Source: an uncultured Clostridia bacterium (GTDB lineage Bacteria > Bacillota > Clostridia > TANB77 > CAG-508). Taken from it: DNA of 37,026 nucleotides. Made by a program: the position numbers and the translations under genes. Positions 18,216 to 29,802 of this stretch are shown here, one piece after another. Position 1 is the first letter of the stretch. Every line of letters starts with the position of its first letter. The notes under the pieces are model-generated. The model searched no databases and had not been told where the DNA came from. It worked only from the letters and a program-made list of their open reading frames with translations. Where the stretch lies: NCBI GenBank assembly GCA_947625925.1, contig CANQQC010000003.1, positions 1 through 37,026 of the forward strand, given 5' to 3'.

Positions 18216-20330
18216 ATGGATAACAAATTTTTAAGATATACCATATCTTTATTTTTATCTTTACTTTTAATTTTAAATATTATTTCACCAGTTATAACAT
18301 ATGCTTTAGCAGATGAAGAAAGTGAAAAAGAAGTAGTTAGTCAAAATAACGAAACTAAAAAAGAAGAAGTATTAGATGGAAATAAAAATCAAGATAAGGA
18401 TATTGAAGAACCAAAACAAGAAAAAGAAGAAAATACTGAAGGTAGTAATGAAGTAAAAGAAAATGAAAATATTATTGAAGAAAATAATGAGAACAATATA
18501 GAGGAAAATACTACAGTAAATGAAGTTGAAAATGAAAGCAAAGCAAAAACATATACTGTTACAAGTGCACCAGAACAAGCTATTTCAACAATATCTGCAA
18601 AATCTACCACACCATCTATTAGATATAGATCACATATACAAGATGTAGGATGGGAAAAAGATAGATCAGATGATGGAGCTACATCAGGATTGGAAGGAAA
18701 GAATAAACAAATTGAAGCAATAAAAATAAGCTTAGCTAATCTTTCAGGAGTAAAAGTTAAATATCAAGTACATGTTGAAAGTATTGGTTGGATGGCATGG
18801 AAAAGTGGGGGAGCAGTAGCAGGAACAACAGGGAAAAATAAACAAGTAGAAGCAATAAAAATTAAGTTACAAACAACTAATAAATATTCAATAAAATATA
18901 GAGTATATGTACAAGATATTGGTTGGACAGATTGGGCATATGATGGAGAAATGGCAGGAACAGAAGGAGAAAACAAACAAATTGAAGCAATTGAGATAAA
19001 ACTAGCTGACAAAAAGCCATCTATTAGATATAGAGCTCATGTACAAGATATAGGATGGGAAAAGAATAGATCAGATGATGGAGAAGTAGCAGGAACAGAA
19101 GGAAAAAATAAGCAAATTGAAGCATTGAAAATAAGTATAACAGATGTTCCAGGAATAAAAGTTAAATATCAAGTACATGTACAAGACATAGGATGGATGG
19201 CATGGAAAAGTGGAGGATCAGTAGCAGGAACAACAGGGAAAAATAAACAAGTAGAAGCAATAAAGATAAAATTAGAAACAAGTAAAACATATTCAGTAAA
19301 ATATAGAGTACATGTACAAGATATAGGATGGATGCCTTGGACTTATGATGGGAATATGGCAGGAACAGAAGGAAAGAATAAACAAGTAGAAGCGATTCAA
19401 ATAAAAATTGTTGATAAAGTAACAGGGGATACTTCACCAAATAGTATAAATGCCATAGATAATTCTAAATATCCAGGATTTAAATCAAGATTACAAGCAG
19501 TTCAAGCTGCTCATCCAAACTGGAATATCAAAGTACAATATGTAGGACTTGATTGGAATACAGTAATAAATGAAGAGTTTAAAGTTGTATCAGGTAGTCC
19601 TAGAAGTTTAACACAAGCACCATATTTAAATGAATGGAAATATAGTGGAGATGATAATAAATATGATGTATCTCAAACTTGGTATAGAGCTTCGAAAAAA
19701 GCAATTGCATATATGATGGATCCAAGAAACAGTTTTGATGATTATATATTCCAATTCCAAAACTTAGAATATACTGCTGAAACTAAAGATGATATTAAAG
19801 GTATGGTTTCAGGATCATTTTTGAATACAACAGAATGTATAAATGCTATATATAAAGCAGCAACCACATATAAAATTAGTGCTTCACATATAGTTTCAAG
19901 AATATTACAAGAGCAAGGTAAAGATGGAAGCGGAATAATGAATGGATATAAATACAATGGAAAGACAGTATATAATTTATTTAATATAAATGTGAGTGGA
20001 AATGGTTCATCAGGAATTAAAAAAGGAGCTAAATATGCAGATGGCAAGAAGTGGTATAGCAGGGCTGCATCAATTATAGGTGGAACAGAGTTCTTAAGTA
20101 CTAATTACATAGAAAAAGGTCAAAACACTTTGTATTATCAAAAATTCAATGTTGTAAGAAAGCCATACTATAATTATCAATACATGCAGAATATAAGAGC
20201 AGCAAATGATGAAGGAAATAAAATATGTAAATTCTATAAAGAATTAGGATTATATGATTCACGTATTTCATTTGTAATACCAATATATGAAAATATGCCA
20301 TCAACAATATCTGCAAGACCAAATCAATAA
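18216..20330 (+). CDS. Secreted ChW-repeat protein with C-terminal glucosaminidase (peptidoglycan hydrolase) domain
   Basis: Signal peptide, acidic linker, six ChW repeats, then a glucosaminidase-like region IYKAATTYKISASHIVSRILQEQGKDGSGIMNG...YNLFNINVSGNGSSG. Start revised from 18159 to ATG 18216, preceded by AAAGGAGG. Confidence 0.88.
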   Translation: MDNKFLRYTISLFLSLLLILNIISPVITYALADEESEKEVVSQNNETKKEEVLDGNKNQDKDIEEPKQEKEENTEGSNEVKENENIIEENNENNIEENTTVNEVENESKAKTYTVTSAPEQAISTISAKSTTPSIRYRSHIQDVGWEKDRSDDGATSGLEGKNKQIEAIKISLANLSGVKVKYQVHVESIGWMAWKSGGAVAGTTGKNKQVEAIKIKLQTTNKYSIKYRVYVQDIGWTDWAYDGEMAGTEGENKQIEAIEIKLADKKPSIRYRAHVQDIGWEKNRSDDGEVAGTEGKNKQIEALKISITDVPGIKVKYQVHVQDIGWMAWKSGGSVAGTTGKNKQVEAIKIKLETSKTYSVKYRVHVQDIGWMPWTYDGNMAGTEGKNKQVEAIQIKIVDKVTGDTSPNSINAIDNSKYPGFKSRLQAVQAAHPNWNIKVQYVGLDWNTVINEEFKVVSGSPRSLTQAPYLNEWKYSGDDNKYDVSQTWYRASKKAIAYMMDPRNSFDDYIFQFQNLEYTAETKDDIKGMVSGSFLNTTECINAIYKAATTYKISASHIVSRILQEQGKDGSGIMNGYKYNGKTVYNLFNINVSGNGSSGIKKGAKYADGKKWYSRAASIIGGTEFLSTNYIEKGQNTLYYQKFNVVRKPYYNYQYMQNIRAANDEGNKICKFYKELGLYDSRISFVIPIYENMPSTISARPNQ
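18612..19421 (+). repeat. Tandem duplication of a three-ChW-repeat unit, period 405 bp
   Basis: CCATCTATTAGATATAG recurs at 18612 and 19017. Repeats 1-3 (IRYRSHIQDVGWEKDRSDDG / VKYQVHVESIGWMAWKSGG / IKYRVYVQDIGW) match repeats 4-6 in order. Confidence 0.85.
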
Positions 20331-20348
20331 AAAATGTATATACTTATG

Positions 20349-20378
20349 AAAAGTACAAGTTAAAGCTTGTACTTTTTT
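20349..20378 (+). terminator. Rho-independent terminator
   Basis: AAAAGTACAAG-TTAAAG-CTTGTACTTTTTT. Confidence 0.85.
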
Positions 20379-20423
20379 AGTTTAGATGATATGATATAAG
20401 CAATTGGGGAGGAGAAGAGATAA

Positions 20424-21359
20424 ATGAATAAAATATCAGTCGTAATACCTATGTACTATGAAGAAAAGGTTGCAAAGGAATGTTACAAAAGAGTTAGTAG
20501 TTGTTTAAATAAAATAGAAAATTATGAAAATGAAATAATATTTGTAAATGATGGAAGTAAAGATAAAACACTAGAAATTTTAGAAGAAATAGCAAAAAAA
20601 AATAAGAATGTAAAAATAATATCTTTTTCTCGAAACTTTGGTCACCAAGCAGCAGTAACAGCAGGACTAAAATATGTAACTGGTGATGCTATAGTTATAA
20701 TGGACGCAGATTTACAAGATCCACCAGAACTAATACCTGAAATGATAAAATTATGGGAAGATGGTAATGAAGTAATATATGGAAAGAGAAAATCAAGAGA
20801 AGGAGAATCAGCATTTAAATTATTAACAGCGAAGATGTTTTATAAAGCTTTAAATTCATTATCAGATGTAGAAATCCCAAAAGATACAGGAGATTTTAGA
20901 TTAGTTGATAAAAAAGTTGTACAAACAATAAATGAAATGCCAGAACATAATAAGTTTTTAAGAGGTTTATTTAGTTGGGTTGGATATAAACAAATTGCAT
21001 ATGAATATGAGAGAAAAGAAAGATTTGCAGGTGAAACAAAATATCCATTAAGCAAAATGTTAAAGTTAGCATCAGATGGAATAATAAGTTTTTCAAAAAA
21101 ACCGTTAAAGATTATGGGAACAATAGGAATATTCTCTATAGTAATATCTATTCTAATTCTTATATATACTATTGTTTCATATATATTTAAATTAAACCAC
21201 TTATCAGCAGGATGGACATCAATCATGATAACTGTAACCTTTTTCTCAGGAGTACAGCTATTATCAATGTGGATTTTATCTGAATATGTTGGAAGAATTT
21301 ATGACGAATCAAAAAATAGACCTCAATACATAATAGACAAAAAGATAAATACAAAATAA
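20424..21359 (+). CDS. GtrB/CsbB-like GT2 (polyprenyl-phosphate glycosyltransferase with C-terminal TM segments)
   Basis: ISVVIPMYYEEKVAKECYKRV...FVNDGSKDKTLEIL...SFSRNFGHQAAVTAGL...IMDADLQDPPELI; two C-terminal TM segments. Confidence 0.92.
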   Translation: MNKISVVIPMYYEEKVAKECYKRVSSCLNKIENYENEIIFVNDGSKDKTLEILEEIAKKNKNVKIISFSRNFGHQAAVTAGLKYVTGDAIVIMDADLQDPPELIPEMIKLWEDGNEVIYGKRKSREGESAFKLLTAKMFYKALNSLSDVEIPKDTGDFRLVDKKVVQTINEMPEHNKFLRGLFSWVGYKQIAYEYERKERFAGETKYPLSKMLKLASDGIISFSKKPLKIMGTIGIFSIVISILILIYTIVSYIFKLNHLSAGWTSIMITVTFFSGVQLLSMWILSEYVGRIYDESKNRPQYIIDKKINTK

Positions 21360-21363
21360 TAAC

Positions 21364-21392
21364 TTGAGTTTTTTTGCATTAAATGTTATGAT
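21364..21392 (+). promoter_or_regulatory. Candidate promoter of rfbDACB-obgE
   Basis: TTGAGT (21364-21369), 17-nt spacer, TATGAT (21387-21392). Confidence 0.4.
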
Positions 21393-21450
21393 ACGATATG
21401 GTTAAAGGAAAATATTAGAAGAAAAACTTTGAAGGGAAGTGTAAAAATAT

Positions 21451-22299
21451 ATGAAAATATTGATTACAGGTGCGAAAGGAATGCTTGCACAAGCGGTAAA
21501 AGCAAAATTCGAAAAAGAAAATGAAGTTATATGTACAGATGTTGCAGAATTAGATATAACTGATGAAAATGCTGTAATTGAATATGTGAAAGAAATAAAA
21601 CCAGACTATATAATGAATTGTGCAGCATATACAGCTGTTGATAATGCAGAAGATAATGAACCTTTAGCAGATAAAATAAATGGGGATGGACCAGGAAACT
21701 TAGCAAAAGCTGCAAAAATAGTTGATGCTACTTTAGTACACATTTCAACAGATTATGTATTTTCTGGGGATTTAGAACTAGAAAAATCTTATACAGAAGA
21801 TGATAAGGTTGGACCTGTAACTGCTTATGGAAGAACAAAATTACATGGAGAAGAAGCTGTAAAAAATAATACTGATAAGTATTATATATTTAGAACAGCA
21901 TGGCTATATGGTGAAGGTAAGAATTTTATAAGAACAATGACAGGACTTGGTAAAACACATGATGAAGTAAAAGTTGTTATGGATCAACACGGAAGTCCAA
22001 CTTATACAGAAGATTTAACTAACATAATTTATCAAGCTGTAAAAAAGAATATACCTTATGGAGTATATCATTCAACAAATCAAGGATTTACAACTTGGTA
22101 TGAATTTACACAAGAATTTTTCAAAATGCAAGATATAAATTGCAAAATAACACCTGTAACTTCAGAAGAATTTAAGAGTAAAGCACATAGACCTGCAAAC
22201 TCACAATTATCAAAAGACAAGCTATTAAATCTAGGAATTGAAATACCAACATGGCAAGATGCTGTGAAAAGATATTTAGAAGTGGAAAATAATATATAA
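21451..22299 (+). CDS. rfbD: dTDP-4-dehydrorhamnose reductase
   Basis: [16 protein letters not shown]...[14 protein letters not shown]...[10 protein letters not shown]...[10 protein letters not shown]; gene context with rfbA, rfbC and rfbB. Confidence 0.95.
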   Translation: MKILITGAKGMLAQAVKAKFEKENEVICTDVAELDITDENAVIEYVKEIKPDYIMNCAAYTAVDNAEDNEPLADKINGDGPGNLAKAAKIVDATLVHISTDYVFSGDLELEKSYTEDDKVGPVTAYGRTKLHGEEAVKNNTDKYYIFRTAWLYGEGKNFIRTMTGLGKTHDEVKVVMDQHGSPTYTEDLTNIIYQAVKKNIPYGVYHSTNQGFTTWYEFTQEFFKMQDINCKITPVTSEEFKSKAHRPANSQLSKDKLLNLGIEIPTWQDAVKRYLEVENNI

Positions 22300-22318
22300 A
22301 AGAAAGGAAGTAAAAAAT

Positions 22319-23191
22319 ATGAAAAACAGAAAAGGAATTATTTTAGCAGGAGGAAGCGGAACAAGATTATATCCATTAACACATGCAATTTCAAAACAAA
22401 TTATGCCAGTATATGATAAACCAATGATTTATTATCCATTGTCAGTGCTAATGGAGGCTAATATTAGAGAAGTTCTAATTATATCAACACCAAGAGATGT
22501 GTTAGTATTTAAGGAACTACTTGGAGATGGATCTCAATGGGGAATGAATTTTGAATATAAAGTTCAAGAAAAACCAAATGGATTAGCAGAAGCTTTTGTA
22601 ATTGGAGAAGATTTTATAGGACAAGACAATGTTGCTATGATATTAGGAGATAATATGTTTTATGGATCACATCTTTCTGAGATGTTAAGAAAAGCAAATG
22701 AAAGAGAAAATGAAGCTACAATATTTGGGTATGAAGTTAAAGATCCGAGAGCATATGGTGTTGTTGAAATAGATGAAGAAGGAAAAGCAATTTCGATTGA
22801 AGAAAAACCAGAAAAACCAAAATCTAATTTTGCAGTTCCAGGACTATATTTCTATACAAATGATGTAATAGAAATATCAAAAGGTATTAAACCATCAGCA
22901 AGAGGAGAATTAGAAATTACATCTGTAAATGAAGAATATATGAATAGAAATAAATTATATGTTGAGACTTTTGGAAGAGGAATGACATGGTTTGATACAG
23001 GAACACATGATGCATTAATAGAAACAGCAAGTTTTGTTCAAACAATTGAAAAAAGACAAGGAATGCAAGTATGTTGCCCAGAAGAAATAGCTTATCAAAA
23101 AGGTTGGATTACAGCAGAGCAATTATCAGTTCTAGCAGATAAATATATGAAAACAGACTATGGAAAATATTTAAAAGATTTAATAAAATAA
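22319..23191 (+). CDS. rfbA: Glucose-1-phosphate thymidylyltransferase
   Basis: [41 protein letters not shown]...ILGDNMFYG. Confidence 0.97.
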   Translation: MKNRKGIILAGGSGTRLYPLTHAISKQIMPVYDKPMIYYPLSVLMEANIREVLIISTPRDVLVFKELLGDGSQWGMNFEYKVQEKPNGLAEAFVIGEDFIGQDNVAMILGDNMFYGSHLSEMLRKANERENEATIFGYEVKDPRAYGVVEIDEEGKAISIEEKPEKPKSNFAVPGLYFYTNDVIEISKGIKPSARGELEITSVNEEYMNRNKLYVETFGRGMTWFDTGTHDALIETASFVQTIEKRQGMQVCCPEEIAYQKGWITAEQLSVLADKYMKTDYGKYLKDLIK

Positions 23192-23234
23192 AGCTTTTAT
23201 TAGACATGCTAAAAAAGAAAGGAGAGAAGAAAAA

Positions 23235-23813
23235 GTGGGTAAATTCAAAAAAATAGATACATCAATCGAAGGTGTTTATGTAATAGAACCTACAGTTTTT
23301 GGAGATAATAGAGGTTACTTCATGGAAACATATAGCACTCAAGAATTTAAAGAGATTGGATTAAATTATAATTTTGTACAAGATAATCAATCAAAATCAA
23401 AAAAAGGAGTTTTGAGAGGATTACATTTCCAAAAAGAAAATTCTCAAGCAAAATTGGTTAGATGTATAAAAGGAGAAGTTTTTGATGTAGCGGTTGATTT
23501 AAGACCAGGAAGCAAAACTTATGGTAAATGGGAAGGTGTTATACTTTCTGAAGAAAATAAGAAAATGTTTATGATACCTAGAGGATTTGCTCATGGATTC
23601 TTAGTATTATCTGAAGAAGCTGAATTCACATATAAATGTGATGATGTATATAATCACGAAGCTGAAGGTGGATTAGCATGGAATGATCCAGATGTAAATA
23701 TTGATTGGCCTTTAGGGGAAATGTCTGTTAATGACTTACTAACTTCAGAAAAAGATGCTAAATGGCCAACATTAGAAGAATTAAGAAATACAGATTTGTT
23801 TAAAAATTTATAA
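23235..23813 (+). CDS. rfbC: dTDP-4-dehydrorhamnose 3,5-epimerase
   Basis: GVYVIEPTVFGDNRGYFMETY...GVLRGLHFQ...MFMIPRGFAHGFLVLS; GTG start after GGAGAG. Confidence 0.96.
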   Translation: MGKFKKIDTSIEGVYVIEPTVFGDNRGYFMETYSTQEFKEIGLNYNFVQDNQSKSKKGVLRGLHFQKENSQAKLVRCIKGEVFDVAVDLRPGSKTYGKWEGVILSEENKKMFMIPRGFAHGFLVLSEEAEFTYKCDDVYNHEAEGGLAWNDPDVNIDWPLGEMSVNDLLTSEKDAKWPTLEELRNTDLFKNL

Positions 23814-23831
23814 AAGGAAGGAACAATTAAA

Positions 23832-26091
<2,260 letters not shown>

Positions 26092-26122
26092 ATTATCATA
26101 ATTAAAAAATATATAATTAGTC

Positions 26123-26151
26123 TTGCATAAATTTAAGTTTATGGTTATAAT
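26123..26151 (+). promoter_or_regulatory. SigA-type promoter of hpf
   Basis: TTGCAT (26123-26128), 17-nt spacer, TATAAT (26146-26151). Confidence 0.7.
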
Positions 26152-26187
26152 GTGAAAGTAAAACAAAAAAGAAAGAGGTAGAGAATT

Positions 26188-26712
26188 ATGAAGATAAATA
26201 CAGTTGGAAAAGAAATTGAAGTAACAGGTGCAATAAATGACTATGTAGAAAAAAAGTTAGCTAGAATAGAAAAATATTTTGATGAAGCTACAGCTGATGT
26301 AACTTTAAAAGTACAAAAAAATGAACAAACAGCTGAAATACATGTAACTTCAAAAGGAGAAAAATATAGAGCAGTAACAGAAGATAAAGATTTATATGCT
26401 GCTATTGATAAAGATATAGACATTTTAGAAGGACAAATTAGAAAAACAAAAACAAAAAAAGAAAAAATGATGAGAGAAGCAAGTATAAAATCTTTAGAAG
26501 TTGAAAAAGAAACACCAGAAATAGTAAATGAAATTGTAAAAACTTCTTACTATGAAATAAAACCAATAACACCTGAAGATGCAGTATTAGAATTGCAAGA
26601 AAGACCAACACATACTTTCTTAGCTTTTATAAACGTAGAAACAGGAAAAGTAAATGTAATTCATAAGTTAAAAGATGGAAAAAATTATGGTTTAATAGAA
26701 CCAGAAGCTTAA
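26188..26712 (+). CDS. hpf: Ribosome hibernation promoting factor, long form
   Basis: N-terminal S30AE-like domain (VTGAINDYVEKKLARIEKYF...AEIHVTSKGEKYRA) plus C-terminal domain (IKPITPEDAVLELQERPTHTFLAFINVETGKVNVIHKLKDGKNYGLIEP). Confidence 0.95.
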   Translation: MKINTVGKEIEVTGAINDYVEKKLARIEKYFDEATADVTLKVQKNEQTAEIHVTSKGEKYRAVTEDKDLYAAIDKDIDILEGQIRKTKTKKEKMMREASIKSLEVEKETPEIVNEIVKTSYYEIKPITPEDAVLELQERPTHTFLAFINVETGKVNVIHKLKDGKNYGLIEPEA

Positions 26713-26720
26713 TATAAAAT

Positions 26721-26748
26721 AAAGGCAGGAGTGTATCTTCTGCCTTTT
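26721..26748 (+). terminator. Rho-independent terminator after hpf
   Basis: AAAGGCAGGA-GTGTATC-TTCTGCCTTTT. Confidence 0.75.
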
Positions 26749-26760
26749 AATAGGGTTGTT

Positions 26761-26788
26761 TTGTTATATGTAAAAAATATGATATAAT
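26761..26788 (+). promoter_or_regulatory. Candidate promoter of the FAD oxidoreductase gene
   Basis: TTGTTA (26761-26766), 16-nt spacer, TATAAT (26783-26788). Confidence 0.5.
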
Positions 26789-26814
26789 TATAGCTGATAA
26801 GGGAGGAATGGCTA

Positions 26815-28263
26815 ATGAATAAAAAATATGATGTAATAGTAGTTGGAGCTGGACCAGGAGGAGTATTCTTAGCATATGAACTAATACAAAAGAAAAAATT
26901 AAAAAATATTCTTTTAATTGAACAAGGAAAGAAAGTTGAAGATAGAGTTTGTCCTATAGAAAAAGGTGGAATATGCCCAAAATGTAAACCTTTTTGTAAT
27001 ATAACAAGTGGATTCTCAGGAGCAGGAGCTTTTTCTGATGGAAAATTATCTTTATATAATCCAGATGATGATGAAATACATATTGGTGGAGATTTACATA
27101 GATATATTGGTGTTGAGGAAACAAAGAAATTAATAGATTATACAGATAAAGTATATTTAGATTTTGGAGCTGATACTCAATTAGAAGGAACTAAATTTAA
27201 AAAAGAAGTAAAAGAAATATATAATAAAGCTAAAAGAGAAAATATAACTTTAATTGATATACCAATTAGACATTTAGGAACTGAAAAAAGTCATGAATTA
27301 TACGGAAGAATAGAACACTATCTATTAGATAATGGTATAGAAATGTTATTTGAAACAAAAGTAGCTGATATAATTGTAGAAGACAAAAAAGTAAAAGGTG
27401 TGAAAATTAAACCAGCTAAATATGAACAAGATGAGGAGTTTGATGATTTTGAAGAAATAATGGCTGACAATGTTGTTTTAGCTGTTGGAAGAAAAGGTGC
27501 TAATTGGTTAGTAAATTTATGTAATAAACATGAGATAAAAACTGAAACTGGAATAGTTGATATTGGAATTAGATATGAATTACCTGATGAAATAATGAAA
27601 GATATAAATAAATATATGTATGAAGGAAAATTCATAGGAAGAGTTGGACCTTTTAAAGACAAAGTTAGAACATTTTGTCAAAATCCAAGCGGTTTTGTAT
27701 CTACAGAAGTATATGATAATGATATAGCATTAGTTAATGGGCATTCATACAAAGAAAAGAAAAGTACAAATACAAACCTTGCTATATTAGTATCTCATAG
27801 GTTTAACTATCCATTTAATAAACCAATAGAATATGGTAGAAATGTTGCAAAAAATTTAAATGAATTAGGTGCTGGAAATATAGTTGTTCAAAGATTAGGA
27901 GATATATATAGAGGAAAGAGAACATGGGAAGAAGAATTAAAAAATAATAAAGTTGTTCCAACTCTTAAGTCAGCAGTTGCAGGAGATATTACTTTTGCAT
28001 TAGGATATAGAACAATGACAGCAATACTTGAATTTATTAGAGCTTTAGATAAAGTAGTTGAAGGTTTTGCAAATCCAGAAAACTTATTATATGGGCCTGA
28101 AATAAAATTCTATAGTAACCAAATTGTTATTGATGAGAATTTTGAAACAAGTATAAAAGGATTGTATTCAATAGGTGATGGTGGGGGAATGACAAGAGGA
28201 CTAATGATGGCTTCGTGTTCAGGTATCCAAATGGCTAGAATATTATCTAATAAAAATAGTTAA
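26815..28263 (+). CDS. FAD-dependent oxidoreductase, COG2509-like
   Basis: YDVIVVGAGPGGVFLAYEL dinucleotide-binding motif; Cys-rich segment CPIEKGGICPKCKPFC; C-terminal IKGLYSIGDGGGMTRGLMMASCSG. Confidence 0.85.
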   Translation: MNKKYDVIVVGAGPGGVFLAYELIQKKKLKNILLIEQGKKVEDRVCPIEKGGICPKCKPFCNITSGFSGAGAFSDGKLSLYNPDDDEIHIGGDLHRYIGVEETKKLIDYTDKVYLDFGADTQLEGTKFKKEVKEIYNKAKRENITLIDIPIRHLGTEKSHELYGRIEHYLLDNGIEMLFETKVADIIVEDKKVKGVKIKPAKYEQDEEFDDFEEIMADNVVLAVGRKGANWLVNLCNKHEIKTETGIVDIGIRYELPDEIMKDINKYMYEGKFIGRVGPFKDKVRTFCQNPSGFVSTEVYDNDIALVNGHSYKEKKSTNTNLAILVSHRFNYPFNKPIEYGRNVAKNLNELGAGNIVVQRLGDIYRGKRTWEEELKNNKVVPTLKSAVAGDITFALGYRTMTAILEFIRALDKVVEGFANPENLLYGPEIKFYSNQIVIDENFETSIKGLYSIGDGGGMTRGLMMASCSGIQMARILSNKNS

Positions 28264-28276
28264 AATTTAATAATAA

Positions 28277-28304
28277 AGAAGGCAGGAAATCAAATCCTGC
28301 CTTT
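28277..28304 (+). terminator. Hairpin, candidate terminator
   Basis: AAGGCAGGA-AATCAAA-TCCTGCCTT downstream of the oxidoreductase stop. Confidence 0.65.
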
Positions 28305-28374
28305 ATATGTATATAAAAACAAAATTTAACTTCCTGCTATAAGAAATCAATTATAAATTGTTAAAAATAAAAAA

Positions 28375-28572
28375 CTATTTCATGTTGTTTTCAGCTTGTT
28401 CAATCATTTTCTTAACCATTTGTCCACCTATTCTTCCTGCGTCTCTAGCTGATATATCTCCATTGTAACCATCTTTTAAATTAACACCAACTTCACTAGC
28501 TACTTCATATTTGAATTTGTCTAATGCGTCCATAGCTTCTGGAACTAATTTTTTGTTACTGTAGTTTGCCAT
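28375..28572 (-). CDS. Alpha/beta-type small acid-soluble spore protein (SASP)
   Basis: NKKLVPEAMDALDKFKYEVASEVGVNLKDGYNGDISARDAGRIGGQMVKKMIEQAE, including a GPR-type site EVASE; SD AGGAGGTG. Confidence 0.95.
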   Translation of the reverse strand: MANYSNKKLVPEAMDALDKFKYEVASEVGVNLKDGYNGDISARDAGRIGGQMVKKMIEQAENNMK

Positions 28573-28731
28573 TGTTTTTCACCTCCTGCTAATATTAACA
28601 TTAGAAAAACTATGTTTTTCTAATACTATGATTTGCAATTATGAAAAAAATAAACTGGTAATTTTTACAAAAATAAATAATATTTTTTATAATAATAAGT
28701 TTATCCAAATTTAAAAAACAAATACAAAGTA

Positions 28732-28760
28732 TTGAAAAAAAAATAACAAAAATATATAAT
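28732..28760 (+). promoter_or_regulatory. SigA-type promoter of the HAD hydrolase gene
   Basis: TTGAAA (28732-28737), 17-nt spacer, TATAAT (28755-28760). Confidence 0.6.
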
Positions 28761-28785
28761 ACAAAAATGAAAAAAGGAGAAAAAA

Positions 28786-29655
28786 ATGTATAAACTTGTC
28801 GCAATAGATTTAGATGGAACTATGTTAAATAGTTATGGAATGGTAGAAGAAGAAACAAAAAAAGATTTGAAATATTCAATGAGTAAAGGAGCTAAAATAA
28901 TAATTGCATCAGGAAGACCTATTGGATCAATAAAAACAATTGCAAAAGAAATTGGATGTGATGAATATTTTATAGCGGGAAATGGTTCTGTAATTTATGA
29001 TTTAAAAAGAGATGAAATAATATATAAAAAGTACATGTCAAAAGAAAAAGTTCTAGAAATAATAAAATTGTGTGAAGAAAATAGTATCTCATATAATGTA
29101 TATACAGATAAGACAATTCTTGCAACTTCTTTAAAATATAATGTTTTGTATTACCATAAGGAAAATTTAAAAAAAGAAGAAAGTAAAAGAACAAACATAC
29201 TATTAGTTGAAAATATGTATAAATATATAGATGAGATGGAAGAAGAAAATTTTTTAAAAATTACAATTTGTGATAGTACACAAGTTATTTTCCAATCAAT
29301 AATGAAAAAATTAAAACAAATACAAAATATACAAGTTTTAGATATATCACATATGTCAAGAAAAGTAATAAAGCAAGGAACAGAAGAAGTACCAATAGAA
29401 TATTTCTATACAGAGATTACTAGTGATGAGGTTGACAAATGGTATGCAATAGAAAATTTAATTGAAAAATTAGGAATTAAAAAAGAAGAAGTTATGGCAA
29501 TTGGAGATAATATAAATGATAAAATGATGATTGAAAAAGCTGGAATGGGAATTTCTATGAAAGGAAGTGAGCCTTCTGTAGAAAATGTATCTAATTATGT
29601 GACTGAAGGGAACAATGAAAATGGCGTAGGAAAAGCTCTAAAAAAATTTATTTAA
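28786..29655 (+). CDS. Cof-type HAD-IIB family hydrolase
   Basis: VAIDLDGTMLNSYG...ASGRPIGSI...KEEVMAIGDNINDKMMIEKAGMGISM. Confidence 0.93.
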   Translation: MYKLVAIDLDGTMLNSYGMVEEETKKDLKYSMSKGAKIIIASGRPIGSIKTIAKEIGCDEYFIAGNGSVIYDLKRDEIIYKKYMSKEKVLEIIKLCEENSISYNVYTDKTILATSLKYNVLYYHKENLKKEESKRTNILLVENMYKYIDEMEEENFLKITICDSTQVIFQSIMKKLKQIQNIQVLDISHMSRKVIKQGTEEVPIEYFYTEITSDEVDKWYAIENLIEKLGIKKEEVMAIGDNINDKMMIEKAGMGISMKGSEPSVENVSNYVTEGNNENGVGKALKKFI

Positions 29656-29715
29656 AGACAAATATTACAATTATATTACAAATATATGAAAAAAAAATTA
29701 CAAGTGCGTATTTTG

Positions 29716-29744
29716 TTGCTTTTAGACAATAATTGCGTTAAAAT
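29716..29744 (+). promoter_or_regulatory. Candidate promoter of the Tad-like operon
   Basis: TTGCTT (29716-29721), 17-nt spacer, TAAAAT (29739-29744). Confidence 0.45.
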
Positions 29745-29802
29745 AAAATAGAAAATATTTTGATATAAATATAAAAATAAACAATAAAGGGAGGAATTTG
29801 AA

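Noticed and set aside
16850-19421. Repeated sequence that could suggest a CRISPR or minisatellite array
   Set aside because: The repeats are in-frame ChW protein repeats of about 130-165 bp with no identical short repeats and unique spacers.
20840-21226. 128-aa minus-strand ORF
   Set aside because: Antisense to the GtrB-like GT2; no independent support.
27318-27662. 114-aa minus-strand ORF
   Set aside because: Antisense to the FAD oxidoreductase with no independent support.
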